Part shown: positions 13,301-23,111 of the stretch, in pieces
Layout: every line of letters begins with the position of its first letter
Numbering within the stretch: position 1 is the first letter of the stretch
Assembly: GCA_003415625.1 (NCBI GenBank)
Contig: PYIU01000001.1
Location: 496,001-560,000, forward strand
Length of the DNA: 64,000 bases
Reading direction: 5' to 3'
Origin: Aquanectria penicillioides
Taxonomy: Eukaryota > Ascomycota > Sordariomycetes > Hypocreales > Nectriaceae
Notes under the pieces: model-generated
What the model saw: only the letters and a program-made list of their open reading frames with translations
Told to the model about the DNA's origin: nothing
Database searches by the model: none
Translations under genes and position numbers: made by a program

Positions 13301-14556
13301 TCTAGTTAGCAGCAGATCCTTCAGGTCAGCAGCCCTCGCCTCGCGCATGCACGTCTCATCGAGACCATCTCGATGGAGGGGCTAAACCAACATGCAGGAC
13401 TTCAATGCTTGTCTAGAAGGCCTCATTTGGAAGTGGCCGCACGAGTATTTCTCTTGAGTGATGAAAATAGTAGGATCTCATAATGGCAGCCACCACCACA
13501 ATGTGTGCTACCCATAATCCTACAGTCATAGGCAGTACAATGCGACAATGCTAATAGGCACACGTGGATACCAAGCGTTTTCGAACCCTTTTTTGGTCAC
13601 ACTACGCTCTTAGTTGAATACGAGCAACTCTGTTTACGGAATTTCCAATACAGTCAGACGGGGCGCATTCCTTTGGCCGGCTCTGTTTGCCTGGCGAGTT
13701 GAAGACAACGGAGCTCCGGCGGGGCTAAGCACCTTGTGTTTGCACTTAAACGTACAACGTTGCAGTAGCTCCGCGGATTTCAGGACCGGGATTGGGATTG
13801 GAGGGCGGCGGCACAGCCGATGCTCGATGCTCGCCCTCGCACTCAATCTCGGGTTGATAAGCGGGGAACTATTAAAGTAGTATTTTTGGGTCCATGCTCC
13901 TCCCTGGCTCAGCCACCCCGCCAGTTATAGCCAACATGCCAAGAAGGTTGCGCAGTTGCTAGCGCTGATCTTGCTGGAAATGGAGCCCGGCGAGCTGGGT
14001 CGTTCCCGTACGCAGATGGGAGCTTTCTCTAATCAGGAGAGACAGGCTTGGCTGGGGCTTATCCCGGGACACTGAAAAAAGCAACAATAGCTGAGCACGA
14101 GGCTCTCGGCAAGCCCCTGCGGTGGAGGCAACGCCGATGTAAGCGGACAGGCTAGAGCAGCCCAAGACATCCGTAGGGCTATCGCAGCACGCAGCAAGCC
14201 TCGGTGGTGCAAGGCTGCGCCATCGACAACCACCAAGACTCGGGGAGCAGCAGTCGACAGCGGCGACTCCTAAGAGAGCATCTTTTTTAGGAGCAAGTTG
14301 TAAATATATAACATGCCATCCAGTTCTCCCTTGGATCTAATTCTCGTCATCACCATCACACTCAACAACCAACAACCAATAACATCTTCTCTTATCTTCA
14401 ACACCATCTCTCCTCTATAACAACATCTTCATACAATCAAACCACCCAACAACACAACACAACACAACTCAACAAGTCTCCAACTCTTTTCTTTCCTCTC
14501 TTTCTTTCTTCTATTTCCTATCCCGTATTTCCTAGTCACCCGTTCAACTCTTCAAA
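10341..14556. other. 4.2 kb without a recognised gene
   Basis: Only short, unrelated open frames. Roughly 11,380-12,400 is AT-rich, while 12,600-14,280 is GC-richer, again without a domain that I recognise. The last 250 bp belong to the promoter and leader of the repeat-peptide gene at 14557. The region could hold a decayed element or lie in heterochromatin, but nothing in the sequence proves it. Confidence 0.5.
14302..14310 (+). promoter_or_regulatory. TATA-like box before the repeat-peptide gene
   Basis: AAATATATA lies about 250 bp before the start codon. It is followed by a long leader (about 14,340-14,556) rich in CAACA and CTTTC runs and poor in G. Such pyrimidine- and CA-rich leaders are common before strongly expressed fungal genes. 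The assignment rests on position and composition only. Confidence 0.4.
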
Positions 14557-15735
14557 ATGCGTTACTCATACACTCTCCTCGCCTTTGCCGTGACGGCTCT
14601 GGCTCTTCCCACTGCTAAGCCCAACGATGACGGCTCTTGGGCCCCTGGCAAGTACGAGGGCGGCAAGACTGGCTTCGATGATGGCAAGTGGACCCCCGAA
14701 AAGTACGACAAGGAGAAGCGTGAAGACGATGGCTCTTGGCACCCCGGCAAGTATGAGGGTGGCAAGACCGGTTTCGACGACGGAAAGTGGTATCCTGGAA
14801 AGTACCCTGCTCCTGCCACAAAGGCAAAGCGATCTGATGACGGATCTTGGCACCCTGGCAAGTATGAGGGTGGCAAGACCGGCTTTGACGATGGAAAGTG
14901 GTACCCCGGAAAGTACCCCGGAGCTAAGGAGAAGCGCGAGGATGACGGCAAATGGGCCCCTGGCAAGTACGAAGGAGGCAAGACTGGATTCGATGATGGC
15001 AAGTGGTACCCCGGAAAGTACCCTGCTACCAAGGAGAAGCGATCCGATGATGGTTCCTGGCACGAGGGCAAGTACGAGGGTGGCAAGACCGGCTTTGACG
15101 ATGGAAAGTGGACTCCTGAGAAATATGACAAGGAGAAGCGTGAGGATGATGGCAAGTGGTACCCTGGAAAGTACGAGGGTGGCAAGACTGGCTTCGACGA
15201 TGGAAAGTGGACTCCTGAGAAGTACGACAAGGTGAAGCGATCCGACGATGGCTCTTGGCACCCCGGCAAGTATGAGGGTGGCAAGACTGGATTCGATGAT
15301 GGCAAGTGGACTCCCGAGAAGTACGACAAGGAGAAGCGCGAGGACGACGGAAAGTGGTACCCTGGAAAGTATGAGGGCGGCAAGACCGGCTTTGATGACG
15401 GCAAGTGGACTCCTGAGAAGTACGACAAGGAGAAGCGCGAGGATGATGGCAAGTGGGCTCCTGGCAAGTACGAGGGTGGTAAAACTGGCTTTGACGACGG
15501 CAAGTGGACCCCCGAGAAGTACGACAAGGAGAAGCGTGAGGATGATGGCAAGTGGGCCCCTGGCAAGTACGAAGGCGGCAAGACTGGCTTTGACGACGGC
15601 AAGTGGACTCCTGAGAAGTATGACAAGAAGGAGAAGCGCGAGGACGATGGCAAGTGGGCTCCTGGCAAGTACGAGGGCGGTAAGACCGGCTTTGATGACG
15701 GCAAGTGGACCCCCGAGAAGTACGACAAGGAGTAA
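14557..15735 (+). CDS. Secreted Kex2-type repeat peptide precursor, 11 tandem units
   Basis: Single exon, 392 aa. Residues 1-17 form a signal peptide ending LALALP-like, and the mature part begins near PTAKPN. Then come eleven units of 31-37 aa, ten of them ending in Lys-Arg, the cleavage site of the Golgi protease Kex2. Each unit is itself a doublet: a first half DDGxWxPGKY, the linker EGGKTGF, and a second half DDGKWxPxKY. The spacer before KR is mostly DKE, but PAPATKA, PGAKE and PATKE occur in units 2-4. There are no cysteines. Position 1 of the first half varies (Ser/Lys, then His/Ala/Tyr), while GGKTGFDDGKW is invariant. The layout is that of fungal KEP proteins, which include mating-pheromone, repellent and ribosomally made cyclic-peptide precursors. 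No DUF3328 (UstY-type) oxidase is in the window, so a cyclised RiPP is not indicated. Function unknown; probably 11 near-identical secreted peptides of about 30 aa. Confidence 0.9.
   Translation: MRYSYTLLAFAVTALALPTAKPNDDGSWAPGKYEGGKTGFDDGKWTPEKYDKEKREDDGSWHPGKYEGGKTGFDDGKWYPGKYPAPATKAKRSDDGSWHPGKYEGGKTGFDDGKWYPGKYPGAKEKREDDGKWAPGKYEGGKTGFDDGKWYPGKYPATKEKRSDDGSWHEGKYEGGKTGFDDGKWTPEKYDKEKREDDGKWYPGKYEGGKTGFDDGKWTPEKYDKVKRSDDGSWHPGKYEGGKTGFDDGKWTPEKYDKEKREDDGKWYPGKYEGGKTGFDDGKWTPEKYDKEKREDDGKWAPGKYEGGKTGFDDGKWTPEKYDKEKREDDGKWAPGKYEGGKTGFDDGKWTPEKYDKKEKREDDGKWAPGKYEGGKTGFDDGKWTPEKYDKE
14626..15732 (+). repeat. 11-unit coding tandem repeat (about 99 bp period)
   Basis: In-frame tandem repeat inside the precursor gene. 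Most units are 99 bp (33 codons). The longer units carry extra Ala/Pro/Thr codons or one added Lys codon (unit 10). Unit copies differ mainly at synonymous third positions (GGC/GGT/GGA, GAC/GAT), so the array is old enough to have diverged silently while the peptide stayed fixed, which suggests selection on the peptide. Confidence 0.9.
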
Positions 15736-16614
15736 GGGCCAGGGACTAAACATCTTCACTGATCTCAAGATTGGGATGTGAACGGGTTGGGATAAACATC
15801 ATTGCATCATCATGGGCACAGCGTGGCATTGCTTTTCGCTTCACTTCTTCACAACGGCTCGGCATCAGAGCATTTCTTGTATTTAGATTACTGCATCACT
15901 CTCCTTCTTAATGTCTCTCCTTTATAGATTTCTCACTTAGACACTTCAAAACACTGCCCTCAGCGGCACTTTATATCTCAACCAAAGTCTTCCATCATCC
16001 TTTGAAATAGGAGAATAAACATTCAAAAACTAACTATAATTTCTGTTGAGAGACTAAACTCAACGGAAGTCCTGGAGTAAAATAATAGGACGTCATTCGC
16101 TCGAAGTAGGGTTACATCACATTTCCCTAGCGCTCTAATTAGCCGTTATACTTCTTCATCCCGGAATGAATTAATGACTTGAACCTTGAAGCACCATTTA
16201 AAATGCTATCGCGATTCTATGGTAACACGTTTCTCAGCCATCACTTATGGTCTCAATATTTCCATGAGCCGGGCAAGGAGAGATGTCGCTGCCTCTATGA
16301 ATATCATTGAGGCACAATGTGGAACAATAGGAGAAGAATAACGACTGTTCGGCAGTTTCACCATATTGCTCGCAGACGAGGCACGTCTTGCAAACAGACT
16401 GCGCCACTGATACCAAGTACCGGAGGTAAGTTACCCATTCGGCCTCGACCTGACCAAGCTGAGCTTCCAGCACCTTTGATATTTTCTCCTTGACAATGGA
16501 ATACTTCTCCTCATGTGGGGGAGGGAAAATACTTCCCTCCCCTACCGGCTGGATTGCTGTAGCCTAAGGCCCCGATCAAAAGATAAAACTCCCACACGAA
16601 GATCACACGGTTAG
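15736..16614. other. 3' flank and spacer, no recognised gene
   Basis: AT-rich 3' flank of the repeat-peptide gene (to about 16,200), then a spacer. A 79-codon minus frame at 16,234-16,473 has several cysteines but no recognisable domain, and I do not call it. Confidence 0.5.
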
Positions 16615-18105
16615 ATGGAACATGCGCGTCTACCACAACCACAGACAGACCACAACGTTTATAATCTTGGCGCAATCGCCGGTCACAATGTTGTGATAAC
16701 GGGGCTTGATCAGCCAGGAAATTGCCCTGCTGCTACAGTTATCACGCAGATGAGGATGACATTCCCAAAACTGGGGTTTGGTCTCTCGGCTGCCATCGGC
16801 AGAGGTATGCCTGTGAAGACCGACACTGGCATGATCCGGCTTGGGGATGTGGTTGTTAGCAAACCAGCTGGCGAGCACTCCGCTGCAATGCAATATGATC
16901 ATGGAAAAGCTTTAGTTGATCGGTTTGAACGCACTGGTACCCTTGCACCACCTCCAGCGGTCCTTCTCAATGCCGCACAAGATCTGGCAGCGAAGCGAGC
17001 AAGAGTGCGACGAGACCCAGGCCACAAAAAGCCGGCCGAGAGAATGTATTTTGCTTTGGACTATCTGCTCGAGAAGGCCGATGTCTATACAGGAACTTCA
17101 CCATGCGCTAGGAGTGGAACTTGGACAAAGTCAATTTGACAAAGAAAACATGCCGCAGGCAGAGGACATGGTCTCAGTGTGCGCTGGCGTTGTAACTATC
17201 AATGACAGGAGTGGCATCCTCCATTTGGTTCATTATACTACACAGGAATGTTTTGAAAGAAGACCAGGAACAACGGTTTTCCTAACGCAGAGTCAATCAT
17301 CACAGCCGCATACATACATTACTTACTTGTCTGTTGATTCTTTTAGCACTGGCCCTTGTGAAGTGCCCTCTTACTTTTTGGGCTGCCAGCAGGCATCAAG
17401 ACCCGAAAAATGGCTGTAGGGCTTAGGACAACAGTCGTTCCACTCCATTACCATTGGCAGCACAACGCGGTTGTTAGGGCATTGGTGCAGCGATGGGCGA
17501 GTAATGGGGCAAAGAATGCCAACGCTTCTACTCCAGTGTTCCTAGCAGCAGAGAGAGATGAGTCAATCGTCAAGATATTATTTGATGAAAGAGCCTCAAT
17601 TGAAGAAAAGAGCAGCCACAACTCCACTCGTTTACTATTAGCAGTAGAGAGAGGCCATGCAGCAGTTGCTAAGCTTTTGCTTCAGCGCGGGGCTAACCTA
17701 GAACTCAGAGCTTAGTAGCATCAATTCACACCACTTCTGTTAGCAACAAAGAGGAGGAGCGAAACGGCTGTAGGAATATTGCTTGAGCAAGGGGCTGACA
17801 TCGAAACGAAAAATCGTAATGGTTTTACACCATTGCTATTCGCGGCAGAGAGGGGCCATGAAGCAATCGTTGAAGTCTTCATGAGGGAGCCAAGGTTGAA
17901 GCCAAATGCAAAAATGGTTCTATTAGCAGCGGAGAGAGGCTATGAGGCAGTTGTCCTTGCCTTGGTTGCGCATGGGGCTCGTCTGGATGTTAAGGATAAT
18001 ATGGCGTCAAGGTATTGTTACTAGCAGCTGAAAGGGGCAGTAATGAATTAGTCCAGCCGTTACTTGCCTTGAGGGCCGACCTGGAGGTGACAGACTATCG
18101 TGAAG
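16615..18105 (+). pseudogene. Relic of a PNP-NACHT-ankyrin NLR gene, NACHT core missing
   Basis: Pieces of a fungal NOD-like receptor in the right order. First is a PNP/UDP-phosphorylase-type N-terminal domain at 16,615-17,030 (GHNVVITGL, FGLSAAIGRGMP, IRLGDVVVS, then FERTGTLAPPPAVLLNA). Next, one frame over at about 17,045, comes the helical block that normally follows NACHT (SIQELHHALGVE, DMVSVCAGVVTI, LVHYTTQE). Ankyrin repeats follow from about 17,540. The P-loop and Walker B part of NACHT, normally several hundred residues, is absent, and the domain start is also missing. The ankyrin frame meets two adjacent TAG stops at 17,713-17,718, resumes in the same frame to 18,024, then shifts once more with LLLAAERG to about 18,100. 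Deletion, stops and shifts together show a dead gene. Such receptors act in fungal allorecognition and immunity-like cell death. Confidence 0.85.
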
Positions 18106-18386
18106 AAGTGCATTTGTTTTATTAAATATCACTACTCGTTCTGAAAGGGTCACAGTACACTTTTCGCTAGGGTCCTTGTTCATTGACATTCATTTCCACT
18201 ATCTGGGGGGTCTATGCATAGACATTAGGGTGCTAGCATACATACATCAGGTTGTTTAAAGAAAATCGGGTATCATCATCATCGTGAAGAGACGTGACGC
18301 CAGCCAAATTCCAGTTTCGAAAAGGGGGCCGTAATGTGTAGATAAAACTAATCCAGTCTAATTCCGTTCTTTTTTTTTCCTTTCCC
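18106..18386. other. Short intergenic spacer
   Basis: 3' flank of the DEAD-box helicase gene (minus strand). No gene seen. Confidence 0.5.
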
Positions 18387-20195
18387 TTACTCCCGTCGCC
18401 CGCGTCCTTTACCGCCACGGCCACCACCGCCGCCGCCTCCACCACCACCGTGGTTTCGTCCCTGTCTGGGAGGATCAGGCACAACGACCAGGCCTTTGGT
18501 TCCCCTCAGACCCATCTTACCGGCTGTGGTTCGCGCAATGGTGGGCGTCTCGGGGGATCCCAGTCCATCGCGGGCGTAAATGTTGGCCTGTGCCACGAGC
18601 TCGGTCTTGTCCCACTTGAGGGCCTTGAGGTGGTTGTTGTAGTAGCCCAGCCAAGCCTGGTAGACCTTGCCCTTTTCCTCGTCCTCCATCTGCTGCGCAA
18701 TGCTGAAGACGTCGGCAGCGCAAGAAAGGTCGGCGTTAGTGTCGACGAAGTTGATGTCCTTCAATGTCCACTTGGGGAACCAGGCCTCGGATTCGCAGAT
18801 GATGAAGATGCCTCGACCGTCGGCGCTGGCTCGCGCAGTTCGACCAAGACGGTGAACGTAGCTCTGCTTGTCGGCCGGGATGCCAACCTGGAAAACTGTG
18901 GTGACACCGGGGAAATCCATGCCTCGGGCAACGACGTCGGTGGCGACGAGGATGGCGGCAATGGCGTCACGGTACTCGTTAGTGACCTTTGTGCGCTTGC
19001 TCTGCGACATGCGGCTGTGAAGGATCGAGACTGGAGGGAGGCCGGGAATCTTGGAAAGGATGTGTCCGTACAAGTCGGCAAGAGCAGCCGTGGGGGCGAA
19101 GAGGATAGCCTTGAAGGCCTCGTGCTGGGTGGCTTCCTGGCGCATGCAGCTCACCATGGCGGGTGCGACGTGGGCAAAGGTGGGCACCTTGACGAGAAGC
19201 TGAGGGACACGCTGGTGGGTGTTGACCTCACCGGCAGGGATAGTCGAGATGAACTTGTAGCCGGGGGACAAGACCAAGCTGGCGACCTGCTGGACGTGGT
19301 CGGCAATGGTAGCAGAGAAGAGCATGCCCTGTCGGTTGGTCTCCTGCTTGTTGGGCAGACGGGAGACAATGTCTCTCAAGGCCTTCATGAAACCCATGTC
19401 GAGGAGGCGATCGGCCTCGTCAAGCACAAGAGTGTCGAGCTGTCGGAAAGAGTACATGATGTCCTCGTTGGCCATGTGGTCGAGCAGACGGCCAGGGGTG
19501 GCGACGAGGATGTCGCAGCCGCTGAGGATCTGCTTCTCCTCGCGGTCCTTGTTGGTGCCGCCAATGGCAGTGCGCACGCGGTACTTGGGCATCCTCTGGA
19601 GCAGGTTGGTGGCCTCCTTTGCGATCTGCATGGCCAGCTCGCGGGTTGGCGAGATGACGAGCAGCGACATGCCGGCGTCGGCGCCGCGGCTGCGGGTGAT
19701 CATGGTCTGCAGGGCGGGTAGCAGGAAGGCAATCGTCTTTCCGGTGCCGGTCTTGGCCTGGACGAGACAGTCGCTGCGGTTGGGCGGCAGCAGCTCGTCG
19801 AGCGTGGCGGCCTGCACAGGCGTCATGTGGTCGAACTTGAGGTCGTCGGTGATGGTCTGGACGACGGTGGGATGCACCAAGTTGGTGAGCTCACTGAACC
19901 TGCGAGTGTCGAGCGGGACGGGCTCAGTGGAGGGCGGCGTCTGCGAAGCCTGCGCCTGCGCCGACGGTTGATCGAGGCCTGAATCCGTGTCCATCTCCAC
20001 GTCCATGGGCTCTGGGCGCGGCGCGCGAGGGCGTCCTTCGTGACGCTGCTGCTGCTGCGAGCCATCGTGTCCCTGTCCGTTTCCGTTTCCGTTGCCGTTG
20101 CCGCGTCTTGGTCTGCGATACGGGCCTCGTCTGCCACCACCGCGACCGCCGCCGTTGCTGCCTCCGCCGCCACCACGACGTCTGGGGTTGTCCAT
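18387..20195 (-). CDS. DEAD-box ATP-dependent RNA helicase, Mss116/CYT-19-like
   Basis: Intact single exon, 602 aa, ATG at 20195. All family motifs are present in order: MTPVQ (Q motif, about 124-128), AKTGTGKT (motif I, 147-154), PTRELA (183-188), TPGR (233-236), DEAD (259-262), SAT (294-296), ATDVVARGMD (418-427) and HRLGRTAR (448-455). The AKTGTGKT variant and the conserved block after motif VI fit the Mss116 group, ATP-driven chaperones that unfold structured RNA such as mitochondrial group I and II introns. Both ends are Arg-Gly rich: residues 1-40 and a C-terminal RGG-like tail after a Gly10 run, typical RNA-binding tails. No clear mitochondrial presequence is visible in this reading. 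The N-terminus is basic, but an upstream exon or a nuclear/cytosolic role cannot be excluded. The low codon-3 AT content fits a well-expressed housekeeping gene. Confidence 0.92.
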   Translation of the reverse strand: MDNPRRRGGGGGSNGGGRGGGRRGPYRRPRRGNGNGNGNGQGHDGSQQQQRHEGRPRAPRPEPMDVEMDTDSGLDQPSAQAQASQTPPSTEPVPLDTRRFSELTNLVHPTVVQTITDDLKFDHMTPVQAATLDELLPPNRSDCLVQAKTGTGKTIAFLLPALQTMITRSRGADAGMSLLVISPTRELAMQIAKEATNLLQRMPKYRVRTAIGGTNKDREEKQILSGCDILVATPGRLLDHMANEDIMYSFRQLDTLVLDEADRLLDMGFMKALRDIVSRLPNKQETNRQGMLFSATIADHVQQVASLVLSPGYKFISTIPAGEVNTHQRVPQLLVKVPTFAHVAPAMVSCMRQEATQHEAFKAILFAPTAALADLYGHILSKIPGLPPVSILHSRMSQSKRTKVTNEYRDAIAAILVATDVVARGMDFPGVTTVFQVGIPADKQSYVHRLGRTARASADGRGIFIICESEAWFPKWTLKDINFVDTNADLSCAADVFSIAQQMEDEEKGKVYQAWLGYYNNHLKALKWDKTELVAQANIYARDGLGSPETPTIARTTAGKMGLRGTKGLVVVPDPPRQGRNHGGGGGGGGGGRGGKGRGRRE

Positions 20196-20912
20196 TGATC
20201 AGGCTCTGGTCTTTTGCTTTCTTGTGCGTCAATGGGCCGGCAACTTTCAGGGTCCGTCTGTCGATCACGAGCACTGCAGCGTCTGGATTGCGAGTACAAA
20301 GTTGAGCAAGTCCAAGTGAACAAGCTGGAGAAGGGAAAAAAAAAAAAGGCTCCCCTTCAAATTTTTGCCAAAGACAAACAAAGCCACTGGCAGCAACTAT
20401 TTTCAGCGTCTAGTGCAGGCGCTTGGATGCCTTAGCTTAGCAGCGTTCCTAGTGGAGGCGACGGTCACGTGTGATACACGCAAGTGTGGATTCGCGGGCG
20501 AATAAGTACTTGTGAGGACTGGGTATCAGAGGCCAATGTGCAAGTCTACGCACGCATGATTACTCAGAAATGTACTTGTTTTCTTTTTATTCGCGAGTCA
20601 CATTGATATTCGATAGGCTGTGACTATTCTGCAGCGCAATTGGGCTTTTATTCAGATGCCCAAGGTCACATTGAAAGCTCGGCTGCGGCCTCCTACGTCA
20701 TCCTATAGATGGCCGCCAGGTATACCCACTATAGGCATCTTCAACCGTAGGCTTCAGCAGCGGTACAACAAATGCAGATCAACAAAACAGGTCTTGAAAA
20801 GTGATAATAATAAATGATAAAATATAGTAACTCATGCTATCGTCTATGCGTTTATATGAAACCTCAAAATACAAAAGAACTCAACGAATCGTTGCATCGT
20901 CATAGCAGCAAT
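20196..20912. other. Spacer with helicase promoter
   Basis: Holds the upstream region of the helicase gene, including an A-rich tract near 20,337-20,348. Nothing else was recognised. Confidence 0.5.
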
Positions 20913-21799
20913 CTACCAACCCGAGGAGCTACCGCCACCACTGCTATAGCTGCTACTACCTCCTCCACCACTGCTATAATAGCTGCTGCTTCCACCTTCG
21001 CTACTACTATGATGGCTGCTGCCGTGGTAGTTGCTGCTATGATAGCTGCTGCTTCCACCTCCGCTGCTACTATGATGGCTGCTGCTATGGTAGCTGCCGC
21101 TTCCACCCACGCTATCATCGTTACTCTTGCTGTCGTGTGCGGGAATGGGGGTCTTGCTTGGGTAGTAGGTTGTCCAGAGATGAGTTGACCCAGTCGTCGA
21201 CGGTGCAGACGTGGAAGATACAGCGGCGGTGCTGTGGCTGTGCGTATCAGTTGTGTTGGCGTCGCCAGATTTGGCGTCCTCGTTCTTCTGCTTGTCATCC
21301 TTCTTATCGCATGGTGGCGTATCGTCCACGGCTGAGTCCATAATCACTTGGTTCATTGCCATGATGTTGTTGTGCGAGTTGATGTTTGCGGTTCTAGCCG
21401 AACTGCTTTGGTTGGCTTTGGCGCGTGCCTCCTCGTCTCTCCTCCTCCTCTTCTTCTCCTCCTCTTCCGAGTCCGAGGAATCCGAGGATTCGTCCCGTCG
21501 CCTCACTGGTTGGATGTCCCTAGCCGTGTTGGCCTTGAGAGCCTGCCGAGCCTTGTCGAGCCTGTGTTGGGCCTGCGTCGTTCGCGGCCAGCAGGCAGGC
21601 TCTCTAGGCCTTTGGCCTCATTGCGGGGCTTGGGCTTTTCCTGGGATGTCTCCTTGGGAGGAGAGAGTTGTATCGGGACAGATTTGCTCTTTCTTTCCGC
21701 AGCTTCCTGTCTCTTAACTTCTTTTACCGCAGCGGCCTTTTGAGCGTCCCAGTTTCCAACAATTCCACGTTGCTCGGCTTCTTCTTCGACCATGGCCAT
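20913..21799 (-). CDS. Low-complexity charged/Ser-Gly-His-rich protein, one frame break
   Basis: Two overlapping frames fit one protein. The first runs from the ATG at 21799 (VEEEAEQRGIVGNWDAQ, then Lys/Glu-rich sequence). The second gives AQHRLDKARQALKANTA, an acidic-basic block with SSDSSDSEEEEKKRRRR, a Ser/Thr linker and a C-terminal tail of SYHSSS, GGGSSS and HHSSS elements ending SSGW. The frames meet near 21,565, where one base is lacking; with it allowed for, the length is a whole number of codons, about 295 aa. An intron cannot be ruled out, but no convincing donor/acceptor pair was found there. There is no signal peptide or membrane segment. It is predicted largely disordered, with a coiled-coil-prone middle. 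Function unknown. It neighbours a second Gly/His-rich gene on the same strand. Confidence 0.55.
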
Positions 21800-21814
21800 C
21801 GAATGTGGATGCAC

Positions 21815-23111
21815 ATGGTGACGGAGGCTTAAGGCGCTGCAGAGGCCGTCTGAGCCTCCAGCGCGTCTGGTTTATTGGATGAAAGAGAGGGTTGAGAAGT
21901 TGAGCTGTTGATGAGGATGGCTCTGTTTCATCTGGATAGCATAGAGCTCATGGGTTATATAGATTTGATCGCCTCATGCTGACGTCGGAAACCCTTGCAG
22001 CGAACAGCCTCGGCCAGTGGAGTCGTACGTGCAGGCCCCAGTGTCTGGGCTACAATTAACAAGATCATGGGGATACAGAAGCTTGATAGGCAGGCCACAG
22101 TCAAAGCTGAGCCAATTGTTTGACCCCAGGCTTCTAGAAAGCCTTGCGGACGGGATCGACCCTGCTCGGTGCCGAATCGAGCAAAACGTCGTCATGCCGG
22201 ACGCTGTCACACTCAGGGCAGAATTGCTCCGATATGGCGCAACCGGCTCAAGCCAAGCCCGTTGGTTCCCTTCGTAACCCGCCCAGCAAGAGCTGTCTCC
22301 TCACGCTCTTCTCACAGCCGCTCGCTCGCGAAGCGTCAATCATCATCGAGGCGCCACTTTAAATCATCTCAGCTCGGGGGCTGTTCTCTTTGCGGCGTGC
22401 CCGGGGAATATGGGCACGGACAAGTTCCATGAGCAGGCAAAATCGCTCAGCAGGCGCCCTTCTCTCTGCCTGTTCTGAGACTGAGACCATTGTTGGCAGG
22501 CATCGACAGCCTGTTTGTTGCACCAGCTGGTTTATTTCCGGGCACTGCCACAGAAGCCAGGTCCTAGGGACTTGTGCTTCTGAGTCCGTCCTGGGCTCTC
22601 TCAGCCCCCCCCCCCCCCCCCCCCCCCCCCAGGGGCCAAGACGAAGACGCAACGGTTGAAACAGGCGGCCTGACGTGTTTTGGCTCCAGTTTTTAGTTTG
22701 GTTTGGCCTGGTCTAGTTTGCCTGCATGTCAGGTCCTTATTCAACCGGGCGTCTGCAGGGGCGGTCACCACGCATATCGCCCCAGCTTGTGCTTGTGCTT
22801 ATTATGCAGCTTTATTAACTATTGCGGAGCTTTTTCGTGTGTCGAAAACAACAGCAGCAGCAACCAACATTCGTCGACGCTACATCGCGATCCTGACAAC
22901 GGGGCATTTTGAGGCTGTGGCACGGTACAGCGGGACATGACTGAGAGGATGTGATAAAACGTAGTATTATACAAAAGTTAGCTGTTGGTATCTATCCCGT
23001 GATCTCGTAAACCCAAATCCAAACCCAAACCCCGTGCCGAAAAGCAACGTCGTACAAATTCTTCCATTCTACACCCGTCGAGGCCATCGTCAAACTGTGT
23101 TTGCAGCTGCT
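21815..23111. other. Spacer with long C-run
   Basis: No gene recognised. The stretch holds a run of 26 C at 22,605-22,630, listed separately. Confidence 0.5.
22605..22630. repeat. Mononucleotide run C(26)
   Basis: Uninterrupted run of 26 C. Runs of this length are unstable both in vivo and in sequencing, so the true length is uncertain. Confidence 0.9.

Noticed and set aside
14626..15732. CRISPR-like repetition
   Set aside because: Repeats are long, adjacent, in frame and protein coding in a eukaryote; there are no spacers.
14562..15768. Long antisense frames (388 and 400 codons) opposite the repeat-peptide gene, plus two plus-strand frames
   Set aside because: They arise because the same codon pattern repeats every 99 bp, so a frame with no stop in one unit stays open in all. 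They have no signal peptide or codon bias of their own.
18450..19721. 423-codon plus-strand frame opposite the helicase
   Set aside because: Shadow of a GC-rich, strongly codon-biased gene; no domain and no ortholog-like motif.
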